Assembly: GCF_001888805.2 (NCBI RefSeq)
Contig: NZ_CP019113.1
Span: 4,278,001-4,342,000, forward strand
Direction of reading: 5' to 3'
Length of the DNA stretch: 64,000 nucleotides
Origin: Enterobacter sp. SA187
GTDB taxonomy: Bacteria > Pseudomonadota > Gammaproteobacteria > Enterobacterales > Enterobacteriaceae
Of the stretch, positions 17,437 to 26,185 are shown piece after piece. Position numbers and translations under genes: made by a program. Every line of letters begins with the position of its first letter. Position 1 is the first letter of the stretch. Under the pieces are notes generated by a model. It worked only from the letters and a program-made list of their open reading frames with translations. It was not told the DNA's origin and did no database searches.

Positions 17437-19287
17437 TTAAACCTCGTCTACGGAATGGCCTTTCAGCGCGCGACGGACTGACTGGTCCATGCGGCGAGCG
17501 GCAAATTCCTGGGTTTGTTTGTCTGTATTTTTAATGGCTTGTTCTATTGCGTCGGTGTCATCGCCTTCCGCCATCGCGCGCAGATGCGCGGCAGCGTCGT
17601 CAATGGCCTGACGCTCTGCGGCGCTTAACAGCGCGGCATCGGCAGCAAGCGCGCTTTGCAGGCTTTCCAGCACGCGCGCCGCCTCCACTTTTTGCTCCGC
17701 CAGCATACGCGCTTTCACGTCCTGCCCGGCAAAGCTCATGGAATCCTGGATCATGGTGGCGATTTCGCTGTCGGTCAGCCCGTACGACGGTTTGACCTGA
17801 ATAGAGGCTTCCACGCCGGTGGATTTCTCCATCGCGGTGACGGAAAGCAGCCCGTCAGCATCCACCTGGAAGGTGACGCGGATATGCGCCCCGCCCGCCG
17901 GCATCGCCGGAAGACCACGCAGCGCAAAGCGGGCCAGCGAACGGCAATCCTGCACCAGCTCGCGCTCGCCCTGCATCACGTGGATCGACATGGCGGTTTG
18001 CCCGTCTTTAAAGGTGGTGAATTCCTGCGCTCGCGCTACCGGAATGGTGGTGTTGCGCGGGATCACTTTCTCCACCAGGCCGCCCATGGTTTCGAGGCCG
18101 AGGGAGAGCGGGATGACGTCCAGCAGCAGCATTTCGCTGTCCGGCTTGTTACCCACCAGAATGTCGGCCTGGATTGCCGCGCCAATTGCCACCACGCGAT
18201 CGGGATCGATGGAGGTCAGCGGCGTGCGGCCAAAGAATTCGCCGACGCGCTCGCGCACCAGCGGCACGCGGGTTGAACCGCCGACCATCACCACTTCCAG
18301 CACTTCACTGGCCTCGACGCCCGCATCTTTCAGCGCGCGACGGCAGGAAAGTAATGTGCGTTTTACCAGCGGCGCGATCAGCGCATCAAACTGCCCGCGG
18401 GTGATAGTGCCCTGCCAGCCCGCCACCTTAACTTCAACGCTGTCGGCGTCGCTTAAGGCGATTTTCGCCGCGATGGCCGCATCCAGCAGCTCGCGCTGTT
18501 GATGGTTGTCGCTGCGATCGCTCAGGCCCGCCTGTTCACGGATGTGATCCGCGAGCAGGTGATCGAAATCATCGCCGCCCAGCGCGGAGTCGCCGCCGGT
18601 AGCCAGCACTTCAAACACGCCGCGGCTCAGGCGCAGGACGGAAATATCAAAGGTGCCGCCGCCCAGATCGTAGACCGCGATCACCCCTTCGGTGCCGGAA
18701 TCCAGACCATAAGCAATGGCCGCCGCGGTCGGCTCGTTAAGCAGGCGCAGCACATGCAGCCCGGCAAGACGCGCCGCGTCTTTGGTGCCCTGACGCTGGG
18801 CGTCATCGAAGTAGGCAGGTACGGTGATCACCACGCCGTCGAGTTCGCCCGCCAGCGCCTCTTTAGCGCGTGCCGCCAGCGCGGAAAGAATATCGGCGGA
18901 TACGCGCACCGGATTCAGCAAGCCAGCCGGGGTGGCGATCATCGGCAGACCGTTTTCACTGGCCTGCAACTGCAACGGCAGATGTGGGTAACGGGCCTGA
19001 ATATCCGCCAGCGAGCGCCCCATCAGGCGTTTTACCGAACTGATGGTATTGACCGGATCGCGGGCGGCGTTGTCGCGGGCGTCATAACCCACTGAGTGAT
19101 TGTTCTGCTGATAATGCACGACCGAGGGCAGCAGGTGACGCCCTTCGCTGTCGGGCAGGGTTTCTGCCTGGCCGCTACGCACGGTAGCCACCAGCGAATT
19201 GGTGGTGCCTAAGTCAATGCCTGCCGCCAGCCGACGCTGATGCGGCGCAGCGCTCATGCCAGGCTCACTAATTTGTAATAAGGCCAT
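17437..19287 (-). CDS. hscA: Hsp70-type chaperone HscA
   Basis: 616 aa specialised Hsp70. The ATPase domain has AGIDLGTTNSLVA, DLGGGTFDISVL and GGSTRVPLV; the substrate-binding domain lies from about residue 390. HscA binds the LPPVK motif of IscU and uses ATP, stimulated by HscB, to promote release of the assembled Fe-S cluster. All nucleotide-binding motifs are intact. It lies between hscB and fdx. Confidence 0.98.
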   Translation of the reverse strand: MALLQISEPGMSAAPHQRRLAAGIDLGTTNSLVATVRSGQAETLPDSEGRHLLPSVVHYQQNNHSVGYDARDNAARDPVNTISSVKRLMGRSLADIQARYPHLPLQLQASENGLPMIATPAGLLNPVRVSADILSALAARAKEALAGELDGVVITVPAYFDDAQRQGTKDAARLAGLHVLRLLNEPTAAAIAYGLDSGTEGVIAVYDLGGGTFDISVLRLSRGVFEVLATGGDSALGGDDFDHLLADHIREQAGLSDRSDNHQQRELLDAAIAAKIALSDADSVEVKVAGWQGTITRGQFDALIAPLVKRTLLSCRRALKDAGVEASEVLEVVMVGGSTRVPLVRERVGEFFGRTPLTSIDPDRVVAIGAAIQADILVGNKPDSEMLLLDVIPLSLGLETMGGLVEKVIPRNTTIPVARAQEFTTFKDGQTAMSIHVMQGERELVQDCRSLARFALRGLPAMPAGGAHIRVTFQVDADGLLSVTAMEKSTGVEASIQVKPSYGLTDSEIATMIQDSMSFAGQDVKARMLAEQKVEAARVLESLQSALAADAALLSAAERQAIDDAAAHLRAMAEGDDTDAIEQAIKNTDKQTQEFAARRMDQSVRRALKGHSVDEV

Positions 19288-19301
19288 GTTAGCTTCCGAA
19301 A

Positions 19302-19817
19302 TTAAAAATCTTGCAGCTTTTCTTCGAGTTGTTCTGTCGTGCTGCGTAGTTTATCGAGAAAACGCAGTTTGCGCACAGCATCGGCGGCCGCGTCCCAGGA
19401 TTTCGCGTCTAACTGTTCAATCATCTGCTGCTGACGGGCGTTGTACAGCGTGCCGATGCGGGTCTGAAAGGCTTCAAGCCTGTCGACATCCTTCGCCTGT
19501 TCGATCTCATCCAGCTCTTCGCGCAGCTCAAGCTGTTCCATCAGGAACGCCGTATCACGCACGGTATGCTGCTCGTAGGAGAGATCAAAACCCTGCAGCG
19601 ACAGCAAATATTCGGCGCGCGTTAAGGGGTTGCGCAGCGTTTGCCATGCCTGATTGATCGTGGCGGAGTGTTGTACTGCGGCAAGCTGCTCGGCTGGGGT
19701 GCCGCTGGCAAACCGGTCAGGATGATACTGACGTTGCAGATCCTGAAAACGAGCTGTCATCGCCTGGATATCGAGGTGATAACCGGCGGGCAACCCAAAG
19801 AGGGTGAAGTAGTCCAT
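19302..19817 (-). CDS. hscB: J-domain co-chaperone HscB
   Basis: 171 aa. The J domain carries the HPD motif at residues 32-34 (RQYHPDRF) needed to stimulate HscA ATPase, followed by a C-terminal helical domain that delivers IscU. The start MDYFTLFGLP matches E. coli; two upstream codons (MV) are open but unlikely to be used. A hairpin lies between it and iscA, probably lowering its dose relative to iscRSUA. Confidence 0.97.
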   Translation of the reverse strand: MDYFTLFGLPAGYHLDIQAMTARFQDLQRQYHPDRFASGTPAEQLAAVQHSATINQAWQTLRNPLTRAEYLLSLQGFDLSYEQHTVRDTAFLMEQLELREELDEIEQAKDVDRLEAFQTRIGTLYNARQQQMIEQLDAKSWDAAADAVRKLRFLDKLRSTTEQLEEKLQDF

Positions 19818-19844
19818 AACCATTCCGGGGTTGATCAGTTAAAG

Positions 19845-19879
19845 CAAACCCCACACACAGCGGGCTGAGGTGGGGTTTG
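19845..19879 (-). terminator. Intra-operon hairpin between iscA and hscB
   Basis: A 10-bp stem (CAAACCCCAC / GTGGGGTTTG) with a 15-base loop lies in the 77-bp iscA-hscB gap. On the minus strand it is followed by CTTTAAC, so it looks like a leaky attenuator that separates the scaffold genes from the chaperone genes. Confidence 0.55.
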
Positions 19880-19894
19880 TTGGTTCAGGCACGA

Positions 19895-20218
19895 TTAAAC
19901 GTTGAAGCTTTCGCCGCAACCACACTCATCTTTAACGTTAGGGTTAGTGAATTTAAACCCTTCATTCAGGCCTTCTTTTACGAAGTCCAGCTGAGTGCCG
20001 TCGAGGAATTGCAGGCTCTTGCCGTCGACCACGACTTTCACGCCCTTGTCTTCGAAAACGGTATCTTCAGCCGCCGGTTCGTCAACAAACTCCAGTACGT
20101 ACGCCATGCCAGAACAGCCAGAGGTTCTGACGCCCAGACGCAGGCCAAACCCTTTTCCACGGTTGGCCAGGAAGGAATTTACGCGCGCGGCAGCACTGTC
20201 GCTAAGGGTAATCGACAT
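19895..20218 (-). CDS. iscA: Iron-sulfur assembly protein IscA
   Basis: 107 aa A-type carrier. The three conserved cysteines are present: Cys35 (TSGCSGM), Cys99 and Cys101 (CGCGESF). It binds iron or a cluster and takes part in [4Fe-4S] assembly and delivery. It lies 11 bp after iscU. Confidence 0.98.
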   Translation of the reverse strand: MSITLSDSAAARVNSFLANRGKGFGLRLGVRTSGCSGMAYVLEFVDEPAAEDTVFEDKGVKVVVDGKSLQFLDGTQLDFVKEGLNEGFKFTNPNVKDECGCGESFNV

Positions 20219-20229
20219 ACAAACCTCAA

Positions 20230-20616
20230 CTATTTGGCTTCACGTTTGCTTTTGTAATCCGCAATCGCGGCTTTAATCGCATCTTCTGCCAGGATAGAGC
20301 AGTGGATCTTCACCGGCGGCAGTTCAAGCTCGTCGGCAATATCGGTATTTTTGATCGCCTGGGCTTCGTCCAGTGATTTACCTTTCACCCACTCGGTGAC
20401 CAGCGAGCTGGACGCGATAGCAGAGCCACAGCCGTAGGTTTTGAAACGCGCGTCTTCGATGATGCCGTCGTTGTTGACTTTGATCTGCAGTTTCATAACG
20501 TCGCCACAGGCTGGTGCACCCACCATGCCGCTGCCAACGCTGTCATCGCTGTTGTCAAAAGAGCCAACGTTACGCGGGTTTTCGTAGTGATCTATTACTT
20601 TTTCGCTATAAGCCAT
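20230..20616 (-). CDS. iscU: Fe-S cluster scaffold IscU
   Basis: 128 aa. The ligand residues Cys37 (GAPACGDV), Cys63 (TYGCGSA) and Cys106 (IHCSILAED) are present with Asp39. The HscA recognition motif LPPVK immediately precedes the IHCS cysteine. It receives sulfur from IscS and builds a [2Fe-2S] cluster. It lies 27 bp downstream of iscS. Confidence 0.98.
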   Translation of the reverse strand: MAYSEKVIDHYENPRNVGSFDNSDDSVGSGMVGAPACGDVMKLQIKVNNDGIIEDARFKTYGCGSAIASSSLVTEWVKGKSLDEAQAIKNTDIADELELPPVKIHCSILAEDAIKAAIADYKSKREAK

Positions 20617-20643
20617 TTTCTATTCTCCTGATGCCGAAACCGA

Positions 20644-21858
20644 TTAATGATGTGACCATTCGATGCTGTTGAGATCCACGCCCTGTTTGAACATTTCCCA
20701 CAGTGGAGAAAGGTCGCGCAGACGGCCAATGGATTTGCGTACCAGCTCGATGGTGTAGTCGATCTCTTCTTCAGTCGTAAAACGACCCAGCGAGAAACGG
20801 ATAGAGCTGTGCGCCAGCTCGTCAGTCATGCCCAGCGCGCGCAGCACGTAGGATGGCTCAAGGCTTGCAGAGGTACAGGCGGAGCCCGAGGAGACAGCCA
20901 GGTCTTTCAGCGCCATGATCAGCGACTCGCCTTCAACGTAGTTAAAGCTGACGTTGAGGATGTTCGGCGCGCCCTGCTCCAGATCGCCGTTCAGATAGAC
21001 TTCTTCCATATCCTTCACGCCATCCCACAGACGGTTACGCAGGACGCGCAGGCGCGCCATCTCGGTTTCCATCTCTTCTTTGGCGATACGATAGGCTTCA
21101 CCCATGCCGACAATCTGATGCACCGGCAGCGTACCGGAACGCATACCGCGCTCGTGACCGCCGCCGTGGATCTGGGATTCGATACGGATACGCGGCTTAC
21201 GACGCACGTACAGCGCGCCAATGCCTTTCGGACCGTAGATTTTGTGACCGGAGAAGGACATCAGGTCAACTTTCAGCTGCGTCAGATCGACCGGGATTTT
21301 ACCCACGCTCTGGGTGGCATCCACGTGGAAGATGATGCCACGCGAGCGGCACAGTTCGCCGATGGTCGCAATATCCTGCACCACGCCGATTTCGTTGTTC
21401 ACGTGCATGATGGACACGAGGATAGTGTCCGGACGCATCGCCGCTTCGAGTTCTTTCAGGTCGATGATGCCGTTACGCTGCGGGGCGAGATAGGTCACTT
21501 CAAAGCCTTCACGCTCCAGCTGACGACAGGTGTCGAGAACCGCTTTGTGTTCGGTTTTGCTGGTGATGATGTGCTTGCCTTTTTTCTGATAGAAGTTGGC
21601 AGCGCCTTTGATCGCCAGGTTATCGGATTCTGTCGCGCCCGAGGTGAAAACGATCTCACGCGGGTCTGCGCCAACCAGTTCAGCGATCTGGTTACGGGCG
21701 ATATCAACAGCTTCTTCCGCCTGCCAGCCGAAACGGTGGGAACGGGAGGCCGGGTTACCAAAGGTCCCGTCCATGGTCAGAAACTGCATCATCTTCTCGG
21801 CAACACGCGGGTCCACCGGCGTGGTTGCGGAGTAGTCGAGATAAATTGGTAATTTCAT
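20644..21858 (-). CDS. iscS: Cysteine desulfurase IscS
   Basis: 404 aa PLP-dependent class V aminotransferase fold. SFSGHKIYGPKG contains the PLP lysine (Lys206 by E. coli numbering, same length) and SSGSACTSASLEPS holds the persulfide cysteine (Cys328). It turns cysteine into alanine and passes sulfur to IscU, TusA, ThiI and other acceptors. It lies downstream of iscR behind a structured 141-bp spacer. Confidence 0.99.
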   Translation of the reverse strand: MKLPIYLDYSATTPVDPRVAEKMMQFLTMDGTFGNPASRSHRFGWQAEEAVDIARNQIAELVGADPREIVFTSGATESDNLAIKGAANFYQKKGKHIITSKTEHKAVLDTCRQLEREGFEVTYLAPQRNGIIDLKELEAAMRPDTILVSIMHVNNEIGVVQDIATIGELCRSRGIIFHVDATQSVGKIPVDLTQLKVDLMSFSGHKIYGPKGIGALYVRRKPRIRIESQIHGGGHERGMRSGTLPVHQIVGMGEAYRIAKEEMETEMARLRVLRNRLWDGVKDMEEVYLNGDLEQGAPNILNVSFNYVEGESLIMALKDLAVSSGSACTSASLEPSYVLRALGMTDELAHSSIRFSLGRFTTEEEIDYTIELVRKSIGRLRDLSPLWEMFKQGVDLNSIEWSHH

Positions 21859-21892
21859 TGCTTTTAAGCTCCGTACATCACTCTAATGCAAG

Positions 21893-21954
21893 GAATCAGG
21901 CAATCGGCTGGATGTACGACCGAAGGGGCGGAACACGCGGTCCCGGCCTGATTC
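21893..21954 (-). ncRNA. Structured iscR-iscS intergenic RNA
   Basis: GAATCAGGC (21893-21901) pairs with GCCTGATTC (21946-21954), enclosing a GC-rich segment that can fold further. In E. coli the iscR-iscS spacer is strongly structured and protects iscR mRNA when the sRNA RyhB triggers decay of the downstream iscSUA part. The same function is inferred here; it is an mRNA element, not a separate RNA gene. Confidence 0.5.
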
Positions 21955-21999
21955 AGAAATTCTTTATTTTTTATGTATTATCCGAATCGAGTCGGATAA

Positions 22000-22491
22000 C
22001 TAGGCGCGCAGCTTAACGTCGATAGCGTCCTGCGCGCGGGTATTACGTTGTGATTCCTGGCTGTGCTGACGATCGGACACGTCCATGACTTCCTGGTTAT
22101 TCACCAGTTCGCCCAGCGTAATATTGTTTAAGAAGCCGGTCAGACGGTCGCTCAGATCGCGCCACAGCGCGTGGGTCAGGCATTTATCGCCGCCCTGGCA
22201 GCCGCCTTTACCCTGGCAACGGGTAGCGTCTACGGATTCGTCAACGGCGCTGATCACTTCGCCTACGGCAATGCTGTTGGCGTCTTTGCCTAACAGGTAG
22301 CCGCCACCTGGACCGCGAACGCTGGCAACAAGGCCATTTTTGCGCAGGCGGGAGAACAGTTGTTCCAGGTAAGAAAGGGAAATACCCTGACGTTCAGAAA
22401 TATCTGCCAACGGAACCGGGCCAGCTTCGGAGTTGAGTGCAACGTCCAGCATTGCGGTAACGGCATAACGGCCTTTAGATGTTAGTCTCAT
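22000..22491 (-). CDS. iscR: Fe-S sensing repressor IscR
   Basis: 163 aa Rrf2-family regulator. A winged helix (ISLSYLEQLFSRLRKNGLV) is followed by the [2Fe-2S] ligands Cys92, Cys98 and Cys104. Holo-IscR represses its own operon at type 1 sites; apo-IscR acts at type 2 sites. Two type 1 sites lie directly upstream (22572-22621), giving autoregulation. First gene of the isc operon. Confidence 0.99.
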   Translation of the reverse strand: MRLTSKGRYAVTAMLDVALNSEAGPVPLADISERQGISLSYLEQLFSRLRKNGLVASVRGPGGGYLLGKDANSIAVGEVISAVDESVDATRCQGKGGCQGGDKCLTHALWRDLSDRLTGFLNNITLGELVNNQEVMDVSDRQHSQESQRNTRAQDAIDVKLRA

Positions 22492-22563
22492 GTCTTACTT
22501 AACCTCAAACGCGCCCCTGCCCGGGGTTGTTATTAAAATATGTAGTGTTGCATAGCAGGCGCA

Positions 22564-22592
22564 AGTCTGACATTCCCGACTAAAATGGTCAA
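22564..22592 (-). promoter_or_regulatory. iscR promoter
   Basis: On the minus strand TTGACC (-35) is followed after 17 bp by CAGACT (-10), the same weak -10 arrangement that I recall for E. coli iscR. The promoter overlaps the proximal IscR box. Confidence 0.55.
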
Positions 22593-22596
22593 CTAT
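22572..22596. promoter_or_regulatory. IscR type 1 operator, promoter-proximal
   Basis: Compared by eye with the 25-bp type 1 consensus (ATASYYGACT-R-WWW-Y-AGTCRRSTAT), 23 of 25 positions agree; the outer mismatches are at positions 3 and 16. It covers the -35 to -10 region of iscR. Confidence 0.8.
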
Positions 22597-22621
22597 TTAC
22601 TTGACTGTTTTAGTCAGGTAT
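22597..22621. promoter_or_regulatory. IscR type 1 operator, promoter-distal
   Basis: Immediately adjoins the proximal site with no spacer, and agrees with the type 1 consensus at 24 of 25 positions (core GACT-GTTTT-AGTC). Tandem sites let two IscR dimers bind side by side. Confidence 0.8.
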
Positions 22622-22684
22622 TTGACCTTCTGTGCCGTCGTTATTAACTTCCCCGGCAAGCCTGTGCCGCCGGGCAAGCAACCG

Positions 22685-23416
22685 TTACTTCTCTTTATTC
22701 TTCAGCTCAATAATCGACGCCAGCATGCCGCGCAGGATATTGAGTTCCTGCGCTTCAGGGCGCGCGCGGGTAAACAGGCGGCGCAGTTTATTCATCACCT
22801 GCCCCGGATGGTTCTCGCGGATAAAACCGGTGGTCAGCAGCGTCTGTTCCAGATGACCGTAAAAGCGCTCCAGATCGTCCACCAGCGGATAGGGGATTTC
22901 CTCTGGCTGCACGTCACTGCTTTCCTGGGTGGCAAGCCACGCCATGCGCACTTCATAGGCGATCACCTGTACCGCCATCGCCAGGTTCAGCGAGCTGTAT
23001 TCCGGGTTGGCGGCAATGGCCACATGATAGTGGCACTTCTGTAATTCTTCGTTGGTCAGACCGACGCGTTCACGGCCAAACACCAGCGCCACCGGCGCAT
23101 GTTGCCCTTCGCTGACGCTTTTCAGGCCGCACTCGCGCGGATCCAGCATCGGCCACGGCAGGGTACGCGAACGGGCGCTGGTCCCGACTACCAGGCTACA
23201 GCCCGCCAGCGCTTCATCCAGCGTATCCACAATATTGGCGTTGCCGATCACGTCGCTGGCGCCTGCCGCCAGCGCGATGGCCTGCGAGTCAGGTTTAACC
23301 AGCGGATTCACCAGCCAGAGATTGGTCAGGCCCATGGTTTTCATGGCGCGGGCGACCGAGCCCATGTTGCCGGTATGAGAAGTTTCAACCAGTACGATAC
23401 GGATATTTTGCAGCAT
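22685..23416 (-). CDS. trmJ: tRNA (cytidine/uridine-2'-O)-methyltransferase TrmJ
   Basis: 243 aa SPOUT methyltransferase. The N-terminal half has IRIVLVETSHTGNMGSVARAMK and the SAM-binding knot includes VFGRERVGLTNEEL and YSSLNLAMAVQVIAYE. It methylates the 2'-OH of residue 32 in several tRNAs. It is divergent from suhB and lies upstream of iscR on the same strand, with its own stop 193 bp from the iscR start; the gap holds the isc operators. Confidence 0.96.
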   Translation of the reverse strand: MLQNIRIVLVETSHTGNMGSVARAMKTMGLTNLWLVNPLVKPDSQAIALAAGASDVIGNANIVDTLDEALAGCSLVVGTSARSRTLPWPMLDPRECGLKSVSEGQHAPVALVFGRERVGLTNEELQKCHYHVAIAANPEYSSLNLAMAVQVIAYEVRMAWLATQESSDVQPEEIPYPLVDDLERFYGHLEQTLLTTGFIRENHPGQVMNKLRRLFTRARPEAQELNILRGMLASIIELKNKEK

Positions 23417-23485
23417 AAGTTTTCTACGGCTAAAGATTATTCACGCATATTATCATAAACCGAAGACAGATAACGAACTCGCTGC

Positions 23486-23491
23486 TATACT
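23486..23491 (+). promoter_or_regulatory. Probable -10 of the suhB promoter
   Basis: TATACT lies 46 bp before the suhB ATG in the trmJ/suhB divergent region; no strong -35 is apparent. The 5' leader is short, with ribosome site GAGAGA. Confidence 0.35.
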
Positions 23492-23536
23492 CTGCGCCGT
23501 TTTCCCCCGTTCTTTAACATCCAGTGAGAGAGACCG

Positions 23537-24340
23537 ATGCATCCGATGCTGAACATCGCCGTGCGCGCAGCGCGCAAGGCGGGTAATTTAATTGCCAAAA
23601 ACTATGAAACCCCGGACGCTGTTGAAGCGAGCCAGAAAGGCAGCAATGATTTTGTGACTAACGTTGATAAAGCTGCTGAAGCAGTGATTATCGAAACCAT
23701 TCGCAAATCTTACCCGCAGCACACCATCATCACCGAAGAAAGCGGTGAGCTTGAAGGCGAAGATCAGGATGTACAATGGGTTATCGATCCACTGGATGGC
23801 ACTACCAACTTTATCAAACGTCTGCCGCACTTCGCGGTATCCATCGCTGTTCGTATTAAAGGCCGCACTGAAGTCGCTGTGGTTTACGATCCGATGCGTA
23901 ACGAACTCTTCACCTCTACCCGTGGTCAGGGCGCACAGCTGAACGGCTACCGTCTGCGCGGCAGCACCGCCCGCGATCTGGACGGCACTATTCTGGCGAC
24001 CGGTTTCCCGTTCAAAGCCAAACAGCATTCCAAATCCTATATCAACGTGATCGGCAAACTGTTTACCGAGTGCGCTGACTTCCGTCGCACCGGTTCTGCC
24101 GCGCTGGATCTGGCCTATGTTGCCGCCGGTCGCGTGGATGGTTTCTTTGAGATTGGCCTGAAGCCGTGGGATTTCGCCGCGGGCGAACTGCTGGTGCGTG
24201 AAGCAGGCGGCCTGGTGTGTGATTTCACCGGCAACCATAACTACATGCATACCGGCAACATCGTGGCAGGTAACCCGCGCGTGGTGAAAGCCATGCTGGC
24301 GAACATGCGTGATGAACTGAGCGATGCGCTGAAGCGTTAA
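23537..24340 (+). CDS. suhB: Inositol-1-monophosphatase / Nus-factor SuhB
   Basis: 267 aa. Metal-binding motifs of the inositol monophosphatase family are intact: EESGE, DPLDGTTNF and PWDFAAGELLVREAGG. It hydrolyses inositol 1-phosphate in vitro, but in E. coli its main role is as a partner of the Nus antitermination complex on rRNA operons. It is monocistronic, followed by REP repeats. Confidence 0.97.
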   Translation: MHPMLNIAVRAARKAGNLIAKNYETPDAVEASQKGSNDFVTNVDKAAEAVIIETIRKSYPQHTIITEESGELEGEDQDVQWVIDPLDGTTNFIKRLPHFAVSIAVRIKGRTEVAVVYDPMRNELFTSTRGQGAQLNGYRLRGSTARDLDGTILATGFPFKAKQHSKSYINVIGKLFTECADFRRTGSAALDLAYVAAGRVDGFFEIGLKPWDFAAGELLVREAGGLVCDFTGNHNYMHTGNIVAGNPRVVKAMLANMRDELSDALKR

Positions 24341-24353
24341 TTCGTCTGGTTTT

Positions 24354-24484
24354 GCCCGGTGGCGCTATGCTTACCGGGCCTACGGGACTGTCTGGTTCTG
24401 CCCGGTGGCACTGCGTTTACCGGGCCTACGGAACTGTGTGGTTCTGCGGGTTATGTAGGCCGGATAAGCGCAGCGCCATCCGGC
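24354..24484. repeat. Three REP palindromes, two direct and one inverted
   Basis: Two copies of GCCCGGTGGC...TTACCGGGCCTAC (24354-24383, 24400-24429) and an inverted copy GTAGGCCGGATAAGCGCAGC...CCGGC (24455-24484). They fill the gap between convergent suhB and the NicO gene, a typical BIME location. Confidence 0.9.
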
Positions 24485-24488
24485 GGTA

Positions 24489-25469
24489 TCAAAACGGCCT
24501 TAACCCCCGCACCGGCGTTACCGCGCTCATCCACATCACCACTGCCGCCACCACCAGTACTGCCCCTCCGGCCAGCGCCAGCGTGGTCCAGCCAATCTGC
24601 CGCCACAATACCGGCGCTTTATTGCCGCCAAGCTTCACCGCTAACTGGCGGAAACTGTGCACCAGCAACGCCAGCGACGAAATGGTCAGCGAGGTGCCTG
24701 CCGCCATCGCCATTGCGGACGCCATACCCCAGCCAAACACCCCGATCACCTTACTGAATAGCAGCACCATCAGCGCGCCGGAACAGGGACGCATCCCCAT
24801 CGACAGCACGATCATCAGCCGCGCCCGCCAGTCATCGCCGCTCTGTAATTGATCCGCCGTGGGCAGATGCTGATGCCCGCAGCCGCAGTGCTCGTCATGG
24901 ACATGATGCGGCGTGAAGGACTTAAAGGTCGGTCGCCGGAGTAAGCGGCGTAATTTTTTCAGCGCGCGAACACATAACAGTACGCCCAGCACACCCACCA
25001 GCGCATAGCTGGCTTTCTCAAGCCAGGCTCCGCTGATATGCAGTTGCCGGGCGGGAAGCTCAAGCAGCGTCAGCACCACCACCACCAGCGCAATCGCCAC
25101 CAGCCCCTGTAATAAGGAAGCGGCCAGCGTCAGGCCAATACTGGATCGCAGTTTTGACGGATGGGTGGCAAGCCAGGTGGCGATCACCACTTTGCCGTGC
25201 CCCGGCCCCAGCGCATGCAGCACGCCGTAAAGAAAACTGAAGGCCAGCAGCGAGCCGCCTGCCCTTGCCGGATTATCCGCCACGGCCTGTAACAGCCCGC
25301 TCATGCGTCTGTTGACATCCCGCTGCCAGCCAACGCTTTCATACAGGATCCATGACCAGTGCTGCCACAGCAAAATGCCGCACACGGCGGCCACAATAAT
25401 AAACAGCGCCAGCGGCCAGAGCGCCGTCCAGCGTCGCGGGCGTTTCATCGTCTGGCCTATCACTGACAT
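24489..25469 (-). CDS. NicO-family nickel/cobalt-type transporter
   Basis: 326 aa integral membrane protein with about six to seven hydrophobic segments. The NicO signatures HALGPGHGKVVIATWLATHP and MGMRPCSGALMVLLFSK are present, related to RcnA. A histidine-rich cytoplasmic or periplasmic loop (TPHHVHDEHCGCGHQH) probably binds metal. Its start overlaps the DUF1007 gene by 10 bp, so the two form one unit. Transport of Ni2+ or Co2+ (or another divalent metal), and the direction, are inferred; no rcnR-like regulator is adjacent. Confidence 0.82.
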   Translation of the reverse strand: MSVIGQTMKRPRRWTALWPLALFIIVAAVCGILLWQHWSWILYESVGWQRDVNRRMSGLLQAVADNPARAGGSLLAFSFLYGVLHALGPGHGKVVIATWLATHPSKLRSSIGLTLAASLLQGLVAIALVVVVLTLLELPARQLHISGAWLEKASYALVGVLGVLLCVRALKKLRRLLRRPTFKSFTPHHVHDEHCGCGHQHLPTADQLQSGDDWRARLMIVLSMGMRPCSGALMVLLFSKVIGVFGWGMASAMAMAAGTSLTISSLALLVHSFRQLAVKLGGNKAPVLWRQIGWTTLALAGGAVLVVAAVVMWMSAVTPVRGLRPF

Positions 25470-26098
25470 GTTACTGTCACCTTTTGCGCGAACTGTTGTC
25501 CCAGCGCCATGTCTTCCGGCGGCGCGTCCTCTTTATCCAGCGACTGCGCGAACTTCAGGGTTTCTTCGCCCGGCGTCGGCGTATCCACCTTCAGCTGACA
25601 GCTTTTTTGCAGCGCCGCGGGCAGCGTCACGTCCTGATCCCGGGCGTAGCTCATGTCCACATAATAGGTGGGATCGAAAGTGGAAAAGGTGTAGGTCTGT
25701 CCGGCGAGCGGCTGCGGCTCGGCCAGCGGCAGTACAAATGTCAGCACCGCCTGATGCCCTTCCCGCGCCATACCGTACTGGCTGGGGCGATTGAGGAACT
25801 TCACCTTCTGGCCGTTGTGCCAGAATTCGGTGAAATAGTGCTGCCCCAGCACATTGGCCATCACTTCGGCGGCGAGTTTTTTCCAGATCTCATCTCCCGG
25901 CTTTGCGTCTTTCGCGTCATACAACAGATCCGCTGAAGTGATCTCATCCATCGTCCAGCGCATTTGCAGCCCGGTAAGCTGGCCGTTGTCCGCCACCAGC
26001 GCCGTCTGCAGGCCGATAAAGCTGTGCGGATGCGCCTGCGCGGGCAGCGATAAAAGCGCGAGAAAGAGCGCACCGGCGCATTGTTTAACTGTTTGCAT
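25460..26098 (-). CDS. DUF1007-family periplasmic protein, partner of the NicO transporter
   Basis: 212 aa with a cleavable signal peptide (hydrophobic to SLPAQA, then HPHSFIG). The mature N-terminus begins with His-Pro-His, a possible metal ligand. The ATG at 26098 has a ribosome site AAGGAA six bases away; an upstream start at 26179 lacks a signal and is rejected. DUF1007 proteins are usually encoded next to NicO permeases and are thought to be periplasmic metal-handling partners; no biochemical role is established to my knowledge. Confidence 0.82.
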   Translation of the reverse strand: MQTVKQCAGALFLALLSLPAQAHPHSFIGLQTALVADNGQLTGLQMRWTMDEITSADLLYDAKDAKPGDEIWKKLAAEVMANVLGQHYFTEFWHNGQKVKFLNRPSQYGMAREGHQAVLTFVLPLAEPQPLAGQTYTFSTFDPTYYVDMSYARDQDVTLPAALQKSCQLKVDTPTPGEETLKFAQSLDKEDAPPEDMALGQQFAQKVTVTCQ

Positions 26099-26185
26099 GT
26101 GTTCCTTACGTGAAAAATTCTGTGATGTTCCCCGGCATTCCTGAGGGAAAGCTCCCCGCTTGCGCTTTCGCCGTCGCATCCTTTA

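Noticed and set aside
24352..24852. 166-codon open frame starting in the REP region after suhB
   Set aside because: Starts within repeats and runs antisense to the NicO gene.
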